From Branchiostoma floridae (lineage: Eukaryota > Chordata > Leptocardii > Amphioxiformes > Branchiostomatidae), in contig NC_049989.1 of NCBI RefSeq assembly GCF_000003815.2, positions 11,761,704-11,825,703 on the forward strand: 64,000 nucleotides of DNA. Reading direction: 5' to 3'. The notes beneath the pieces were generated by a model. That model did no database searches. It saw nothing but the letters and a program-made list of their open reading frames with translations, and was not told where the DNA came from. Below are positions 57,214-64,000 of the stretch, in pieces (the stretch's first letter is position 1; each line of letters begins with the position of its first letter). The translations under genes and the position numbers were made by a program.

Positions 57214-58295
57214 ACCTCCATGAAATGTCATGGAGGTTATATTTTACCCCGCGTTTGTGTGTCTGTCTGTGTGTTTGTGTGTGTGTGTGTGTGTAAACAA
57301 GATAACTCAAGAACGGCTGGGTGGATTGCTTTCATACTTGGTGTGTTGGTAGTGTGTGATGAAAGCTGGAAATGATTAGATTTTGGGCCCTCTAGCGGCT
57401 CCCCTTGGTACTGCAGCGCAACTTCCGGTTTTGCTATCTCGGTGTTCTGAACATGCTGTGGTCACGATTTTTGAGTGTTAGATAGCTCTTGTGCTCAGGA
57501 AGAAATGACATAAGTTTTGGCCCCCTAGCGTCTAGTTTTGGGATAGCAGGGGCGTTTTTGTCAAAAACTTCTGAAGAGGATAACTCAAGAAGGGAACAAT
57601 GGATTTTCATGATTTTTGGTATGTAGGTACCTTAGACAATGTTGTACACGATAAAATACTAATTATGCAAAATAGGAGTACATTTGCATAATTAATGAGA
57701 ATATTCTATAATAGCAGTTTTTTCAATGTATCTCTTGTTTCAGACATGCTATGGTCTTGACATTTACGTGGTTGATAGCTTTTAGTGCCATGACATATTG
57801 GGGCAAGTTTCAGCCCCCTAACATTTAATTGTGGAACTGCAGGGGCATTTTTGTCAAGACACTTCAAAGAGGATAACTGCAGAAAGGAACGACGGATTGG
57901 CATCATTTTAGGCATGCAGGTAGCTTGGGCAAAGATGTTCATAATGATATGCATGTTATGCAAATGAGGACTTAATTTGCATAATTAGTGAGGAAATTGT
58001 ATAGTTCCATTGTTTTCAATAACTGGACCTCAATACATGTAACACATGTTAATTATGATAGGTGGAATATAAGCAGATACCAAATATGGTAATGAGGAAC
58101 TTATTTGCATAATTTATGCAAAAATTGCAAAACCACTTTATGATTAATAATGGGAATTTTATAATTGTGACATGTGTATGTTAGTCAATGATGAACAACA
58201 CCAGGCATAAATTATATTAATGTGTTAGTCAATTGCATGAAATTTACGAAAGCTCTAAATTTTCATGGAGGTATGAGGTCGCCGAACTCTAGTTT
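57214..58295 (+). mobile_element. Family L element, ~1.1 kb
   Basis: Starts with the palindrome ACCTCCATGAAATGTCATGG-AGGT, and TCATGGAGGT recurs at 58263-58272 followed by GAGGTCGCCGAACTCTAG. A GT-rich run follows the start. Inside, a ~280 bp module repeats three times with diverged GATAACTCAAGAA..GG....GGATT blocks near 57300, 57578 and 57870, each preceded in the later two by GCAGGGGC(G/A)TTTTTGTCAA. Non-coding. The subterminal hairpin could suggest a Helitron or a foldback element, but the ends do not decide it. Confidence 0.75.
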
Positions 58296-58891
58296 AGTAT
58301 ATCTTATTACCTGGAAGTCTAAACTATTTGGCATTTGGTAATCTTTTGTTTCTTTGATTGTTCTCTAGCGATTGAATTCATTTCCGAAAGCAACCATTTC
58401 ATATCTATAGCAATAACTTAATTCTCTGGGCGAATACTACAAAGACCAATTATTACTACGATTATTTCCCAAGAAAGATTTCTTTCATACTTATTGCCAA
58501 GCGTTATGAATAACGTTTATTGATAATCATATCCCTTTGGTGAAGTTTGTTAACATTGTGTTTATCACGTATAATGAAACCTAACACGTATAACGAAACC
58601 TGAGACATCCGACATAATTAAAAGGCATCTCCGAAAATTGTCGAGGGGCCTCTTACGGAAAATGTCAGAAGGGCGCTACCTGGTACCAGTACTAGAAAGC
58701 TTTGCGGCGCTTTCATATCACATAAACACACGTGTGAGTTGAATTTTGGAATATAGCCACATGATATGCCATAAAAATGTTTGAATTATCCACGGCGATT
58801 ATTGAAGATGGGGTTTTGGAACCGGTAGATTTGGGCTAGACTGAAATTGGCCAAATCTCACAACGAATTTCATAGATGAAAAAGGAATCTT
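58296..58891. other. No gene or repeat recognised
   Basis: Short duplication of CACGTATAA(T/C)GAAACCT near 58567-58603. Confidence 0.4.
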
Positions 58892-58995
58892 TTGTTGTTG
58901 TTGTTGTTGTCGTTTCAGTCATACATTTACAATTTTCACCATACTCCAGTTATGGGTAAAACAAGGGTTACACAAATGCAATTTAGGTCGCAGCA
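58892..58995 (+). repeat. Dispersed repeat, family R
   Basis: A TTGTTGTTGTTGTTGTTGTC run, CGTTTCAGTCATACATTTAC and AAGGGTTACACAAATGCAAT, then TTAGGTCGCAG; see 1738-1850. It is followed at 58994 by a reversed single unit of the 47388 minisatellite motif. Confidence 0.55.
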
Positions 58996-59221
58996 TAGCC
59001 TGGATACCAGACTGTTTCGAGGGCTAACTGTAGACTCCGGGAGTCCCACCTGACCCTATGGTATTTTTACCAAGCTACTCAGTCAAACTTGGTCTAAAAC
59101 AGAGATAATTAGTGTTAACATGACTCGAATAGGATTTAAAACGCCAATGGACGTCGGATATTCCACCAAACAGAATACTCAAGTTGTAGAGACATGGACC
59201 ATTGTTTTTAGTATCGCCTAG

Positions 59222-59392
59222 TACTGTAAATGCAGAAATGTTCGCGGTGGATAAATGTTCGCGGTTTTCGCGGTGACCACTTCACCGCGAATTTAAAACC
59301 ACCGCGAACATTTTTTCTATTATGGTATTAGATTGCAGTCTATGGTGTTACCGCGAAATTAAATCCCCGCGAACTTAAATACATTTACAGTA
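59222..59392. mobile_element. MITE with TACTGTAAATGCAG ends, 171 bp
   Basis: Left TACTGTAAATGCAGAAATGTTCGCGG and right CCCCGCGAACTTAAATACATTTACAGTA are inverted repeats, with an inner CGCGGTGACCACTTCACCGC stem. TA/TA outer bases suit a Tc1/mariner-type target. No transposase. Confidence 0.85.
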
Positions 59393-59424
59393 TTGTTTTT
59401 ACTTATCACAGATACTTAGATCCA

Positions 59425-59520
59425 GGTTTAGGTCCGGACCTGGACCTGATCCTCTGGACCTGGACGGTACCTAGACCTGATCCTCTGGACCTGGCATGGA
59501 CCGTACCTGGACTGGACCCA
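59425..59520. repeat. Short GGACCTGGACCT minisatellite
   Basis: Reiterated (T)GGACCTGGAC, with CTGATCCTCTGGACCTGG occurring twice about 36 bp apart. Confidence 0.85.
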
Positions 59521-60982
59521 TCCCTACCGCCTGGTAAAATGGGGCAACATGTTTTATGATTTAACTTTCAAAGCCGTGAAAAAATATTCGATCTGATACC
59601 GCTGCATCAGCAGAATACCGACACACGCCACATGCAAAATTCAGCAAAAAAATCAATCAGGGCTCTTTCGGGGGTTTAACCTACGTTTCCCGAGTAATAA
59701 TTCACCAAATATGGATCTGTATGCTTCCCGGTTTCAATCTTTCATATCGTATCCTGGTATGACTCTTATGGCGTTATAATACGCAGAACGGATATTGGCT
59801 CCGCAAGATAACCATATTTTCATAAGCGACAGACGGCTTATCATATAAATTATGAAATTTATGTTTTGCGGCTCAACTGTCGAACTTTTGGAATAAAACA
59901 ATGTCTTCGTATTACGAGTTTGATGGAAATGAATTTCACCTTGACCCATTGTCAATGCTCTAGATATGTGTTATTCACATTTCTTTGTTTAGTTTCCAAA
60001 GATTTCAAGACAAGTTACTCGATACATCCTTACATTTGACACTGTTCTTGCAATGCAAAAATTGGTAAATACATAAAATACTGCTTTGTTATTAGAAAAT
60101 GCACTAAAAGCTACATATCTGCCTTGATTTTGTTAGTTAGTAGAATTTAAGTTTTATTCTCTATTTTCGAAATTCACATTCCAGTTCCATGTTGCAATTA
60201 GCCCTCGGGCAAGAACTTGCAACTAAACTTTCTTCTATAATAAATCTTCCTTAAAATCCGAATATTTCAGTAAACTTTGATTCATATCATATATGAAAAG
60301 GGCTTACTGACTGTAACATTGCGGAAACGCACGGCGTTCACTGATATTAAATATGATATATCATATCACCATCTGAAGGTTAGAGTGATAAAGGAAAAGT
60401 GGGACAACGCGGCCATTTCACACAGGCGTCTGGGACGGTTTTAGACTCTCGTACCTCGCAGGGAAAATTCGATTTTCCGCCAATCAGAGAACAGAAGTAA
60501 ATAACGTCCACCTTAATCAGCAGCTCATTCGTCATCCAATCAATGCGCTTCGATATCGGCCGTACAGGCGCGAAATTGGCGGGAAATTGCCAGGCGTGAA
60601 AGGTCCCTAATCTCCAAGCAGATGTATGGCTTCGTCTTGTTTTTGGAAGATTTTTCGTGTTATAGTGTAACGTTCCTTTCACTTTGCACCGAGACTCGTG
60701 TTAAGCAAAATACTACGCTTCAAAGATTACGAAACCACGCGAAATGGTGGTTCTTTCTTTCTAAGTGTAATACTTGATTTATGATGATTTAATTTTGTAT
60801 AATGAATTGATGAATAAATGAATTATGATGATATTCAAGTTTACAATATATGGGCTATACTAACACAGATGAACTTTCATGCCAATTATGATGATGAATT
60901 TTGTATAATTGTGTTTCACCCTAAACCCAGTTTAGCTACGCCTTTGTGTTGCTTAGTCATAAATTATATCAGTGATAATATA
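59521..60982. other. No gene recognised
   Basis: GCAATTAGCCCTCGGGCAAG at 60193 shares a block with 42850-42870, and AATCTCCAAGCAGATGTA near 60608 is an end fragment of the 51452 MITE. The 100-residue minus frame at 60380-60682 is unrecognised. Confidence 0.35.
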
Positions 60983-61134
60983 GATCGCCAAGGTTCAGCA
61001 AAACAAACCAGAACCATATAATAAATCAGACAATGCCCACTTTTAACCTTGCCCTATTTTTGCGGCCATCTTGAAACTTGGGATGTCAATCCTCACAATC
61101 TAATAAACCACGGAGAAGTGATAAGGCCTAGGAA

Positions 61135-61502
61135 AAAAATGTTGTGTTTCCTGTTTCAGTCCTTCAAAAACATAGGGTCGGTAGGTAGGGATTTTTTTCT
61201 TGAATTTTTTTAGGCTGACCAAAACTCTAGAGAGACATATTACAATACAGGTGAACCAAGGACGTTATATCATAACGTCCTTGGTTGAATAAAGTAAACT
61301 AAAATGCATGGGGACACATGTACATGTCTTTCAATGGCAAACTTTAATTTTGTGGATAATAGACATATTTATCCTTTAATAGATACAAATTTAGGACAAG
61401 TAGTGTTTCTACTTCAATTATAGGAAGCAGGCTGAATAAAAATTCCTGTGACTCTATTGCCCACCCCAGAAACAGAAAACACAACATTTTTTTAGCAAGG
61501 CC
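61135..61502. mobile_element. MITE with GGCCTAGGAAAAAAATGTTG ends, 368 bp
   Basis: The right arm ends CACAACATTTTTTTAGCAAGGCC, with the inner pairs TGTGTTTCCTGTTTC / GAAACAGAAAACACA; ~32 bp imperfect inverted ends. The A+T-rich core contains CAAGGACGTTATATC-ATAACGTCCTTGG, an internal palindrome near 61257-61284. Non-coding. Confidence 0.82.
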
Positions 61503-61741
61503 CATTCTAATACAGATCGCCAAGATCCACGAAAACAAACCAGAACCACACAATTAACTGCTGGAAATCGAAGATCAGTGACTGCCTTCAACCTTGTCCT
61601 ATTTCCGTGCCCATCTTGGGATGTCAATCCTCAGAATTTAATAAAACCCGGTGAACTGATAATACCGATCGCCAAGATTCACGAAAACAAACCAGAACCA
61701 CAGAATTAACTGCTCAAAATTGAAGATCAGTGACTTACCTT

Positions 61742-62110
61742 CAGGACTCGAAATACCACCTGCATATGCAGGTTAGTACAGGTAAAATTGGAGCTGTGCA
61801 GGTATTTCTGGTGTCTACCTGCAGATAACCTACACTGGTCCATATACTGGGTTTAATCCTTGTTTTTATACATAAAAGTCCTATGGTGAAGATGTATGTG
61901 GATTGCTATTAGCTGCAAATATGACTGTTACAACGTATATGAAGTGTAAAAGTATAACAGAAAAAATAGCAATGGTTCCGCAACAATTCTAGTATGATCC
62001 ATACTTCCTAAAATAAAAGTGGTGCAGGTAAAGTTTGTCTGGTACAGGTAATTTTCAATGTTACCTCCACCAGTGCAGGTATGCAGAAAAAAAAAGTATT
62101 TAGAGCCCTG
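61742..62110. mobile_element. hAT-like MITE with CAGGACTCGAAATACC ends, 369 bp
   Basis: The right end TATTTAGAGCCCTG inverts the left CAGGACTCGAAATA. Subterminal CACCTGCATATGCAGGT (left) and CCAGTGCAGGTATGCAG (right) add further pairing, and the motif GTGCAGGTA recurs several times inside, possibly as transposase-binding repeats. An 8 bp target duplication is not visible. The solo arm at 50831-50856 is the same family. Confidence 0.8.
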
Positions 62111-62166
62111 ACCATGCCCTATTTCTGTGCTCATCTTATGGTGTCAATCCTCACAATCTAATAAAA

Positions 62167-64000
62167 GAGTAGAGTAGAGTAGATTCTAGAATAGAATTCG
62201 TCGGTTAGGTAGGAGTCTCGCTCCAGTTGAAAGCAAAGTCGTGAGGTACTGTGAAGTGTTCGTCAACCAGCGAGGGCGTCTGCTTCATATTTTAGCCGGT
62301 TCACCTACCGAGAAATTGCACCAAACAAGCCAATAATCATTCCGCCATTGATGCCTCTCCCCCCGGCCTCGCCCTCAACCAGAGCGTGAAAGGACTTCCT
62401 TGTTCCGAACTCAAAGGGCGACTCTCCTGGTTTCTATTAGCGCAAGACTCGCCCCCAACACCCCAAGGATCGGGGCTATTTTAACCAACATGATCAACAA
62501 CAAATCCCTCCAATTTCTTTTCCCTGTGATCCACGGCGACTTGTACACGATCTTTAAAGCCGCTCGGGCGATGAGGACGCCGAGAATCGTTCCCGTCTCC
62601 CTACAATAACGGGGAACGAACGGGCCAGGCGATAAAATCAGAAATGGACTTCTAATGGGCGGGGAAACAAAGAGAACCAGCTGATGAAATGACCGTCTGT
62701 AACCCCTGTTGTGTTATTAACCTCTCTATGACTTCGGAAGTCTCTCTGCAGCTTTTATTAAAAATAAGTTACTATTTCATATGACGCGCCAATAATTGCT
62801 TTAAAAAACAGAAACGACGAACATAACAGCCCAGAAAACATATCTGCCCGTAGATTACCATAACGAATTATTTGGCTTGATCATAAAGACAGTTAGTGAT
62901 ATATTAACCATGTCCAACACTATCATGGCTTACCTTACGGTGTAAGCCGGTAGGAACGGACCAAGGTGAGTGTATTCTTAGTAGAACAGGTTCCAAGGAC
63001 GGCTTGATGTTTGTTGATGCCGGGATTTAGCCCGAAAGATGACGTCCGACCCACAGCTGTTCTGTAGTGACGGGGGGCGAGTCCCGGGACACCGCCTTGT
63101 TTGGGTTCGTCAGGTCTCCCCCTCCCACCCAGCTGAGCTCCGCTGTATACAAGAAAGGAGGGACAAAAAAACTTGAAGATACAAACGAGAAAGAGAGCGA
63201 GCGTGACGAATACATTATCAACTCCTTCTCCACACACAACACGCTACTTGGAGGGAAAGTGGTCGTCGCTATAGCAACGGCTGCCAAAAGACATCTGGGG
63301 GAATACAGAACATAATTGACACGAGCTTTCACGCACTGTGCCCGCTACACTCATCAAATCGCCATCGGTTTTTCTACCTTTCTCTCAGTACTGACAGGAG
63401 ATTTGACGGAAAAGCTGGTATGTGTCCTTGTTCCCACACTATATACCGTCCCTATAAGATACATCTGGTACTCAGAATAAATAAACGGACACAAAAGGTA
63501 CGACGGGTTTTCCCTATGCGATCGGGCCGGTTGCTTGCGGGCTGACCCATTCCGTGATGTCACGAAACACTCCCGATGACACAATTCCCATCGACACATT
63601 TTGTCAGAAGTAATAAACATCAAGACTGGCCTTCCTGGATAGCCTTACATTAATATGGTATCATATAAACCATAACACGACGTGGCGAATATAGACAGGT
63701 ATGATTTTGATGGGAGTGAACACAGACAGCGAAGCTTTCAAACCAAAACATCATAGAACTACATGCGTGAAACAAAACGTTACAAGTGTACTGTGCATAT
63801 ACATATGCAATTGTCAGGGAGATAACTAACGCAATAGGAAGACATCTGCACATTTATTTACCTTAAGTTTCTCCAAATGCTGCGCTGGCTTCACGCTAAG
63901 AGTTTTATCATCCGCTTGCTAGTCCATGTGATGTAGCGGTGCTAGCTGGATGTCTCGTGCGGGTTGACAACTCGCACCACGGTGTCAAACGGTCTTGAAC
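62167..64000. other. No gene or repeat recognised
   Basis: GAGTAGAGTAGAGTAGA just right of the array is a short simple repeat. The block 62190-62700 and 62960-63320 is more G+C-rich and may be unique sequence. Frame 63067-63315 (82 residues) and the minus frames opposite are unrecognised, and AAGGTGAGTGT at 62964 is an isolated donor-like motif. Confidence 0.35.

Larger units (their letters stand above)
60983..62166. repeat. Tandem array (~150-162 bp units) split by two MITEs
   Basis: Units begin GATCGCCAAG at 60983, 61515 and 61677. They continue with AAAACAAACCAGAACCA, CAACCTTG(T/C)CCTATTT and GATGTCAATCCTCA.AAT.TAATAAA. Between the first and second units lies the MITE 61135-61502. The third unit is cut after TGACTTACCT (61741) and resumes at ACCATGCCCTATTTCTGTGC (62111). 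Confidence 0.9.

Noticed and set aside
25720-62166. CRISPR-like arrays
   Set aside because: The regular repeats are contiguous tandem units of 120-190 bp without unique spacers, in an animal-type genome.

Overview
The window reads as intergenic or intronic DNA from a repeat-rich animal genome. Most of it is A+T-rich, it has two runs of N (2490-3166 and a 100-base run at 6899-6998), long CA/GT microsatellites, minisatellites, SINE-like tRNA-derived repeats, LINE 3' ends and many terminal-inverted-repeat elements. Several repeats look like ones I associate with amphioxus (Branchiostoma), notably the element at 57214-58295 with its CCTCCATGA palindrome, the ATCTCCAAGCAG element at 51452-51625 and the CAGTAGAAGCC element at 16561-16734. 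That assignment is from memory, not from a search, so Branchiostoma is likely but not proven. No host protein-coding gene, rRNA or functional tRNA could be supported on either strand; nearly all long open frames lie in repeats or have no recognisable protein character.

Layout. 1-9 kb: a tandem duplication of ~150 bp units, a full-length copy of a ~330 bp CCCTGTCA-ended family (here 'family P'), a SINE, a hairpin-plus-GAAAC retroelement end, a CA tract, a small hAT-like element with 8 bp flanks and a decayed tandem array. 9-20 kb: four inverted-repeat elements, a pogo-like MITE with TA target sites, a 22 bp minisatellite and a 707 bp element with 23 bp perfect ends. 20-30 kb: a purine-only tract, then the clearest young insertion in the window. 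This is a 1.71 kb LTR element without coding capacity (26040-27753), with two identical 200 bp LTRs and a 5 bp target duplication, sitting inside a four-unit tandem array. A GT tract and a TTAA-flanked 0.87 kb element follow.

30-45 kb holds five separate tandem arrays with units of 120-193 bp, fragments of family P, a LINE 3' end that still encodes the end of its protein, a MITE whose core is itself a short tandem repeat, and a family P copy carrying a nested second repeat. 45-64 kb holds a 0.6 kb inverted-repeat element with a pogo-like MITE inside it, a 53 bp minisatellite, a five-unit satellite with hairpin-forming units, a 1.86 kb hAT-like element, a hammerhead-ribozyme-like fold at the end of a probable Penelope-like element, and a tandem array broken by two different MITEs.

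Because there is no gene set, nothing here forms an operon or pathway. What the window does show is order of events: arrays that were present before a transposon split them, elements nested in elements, and repeat units shared between minisatellites and dispersed copies. Family names used below (P, L, R, S, T) are labels for this report only.
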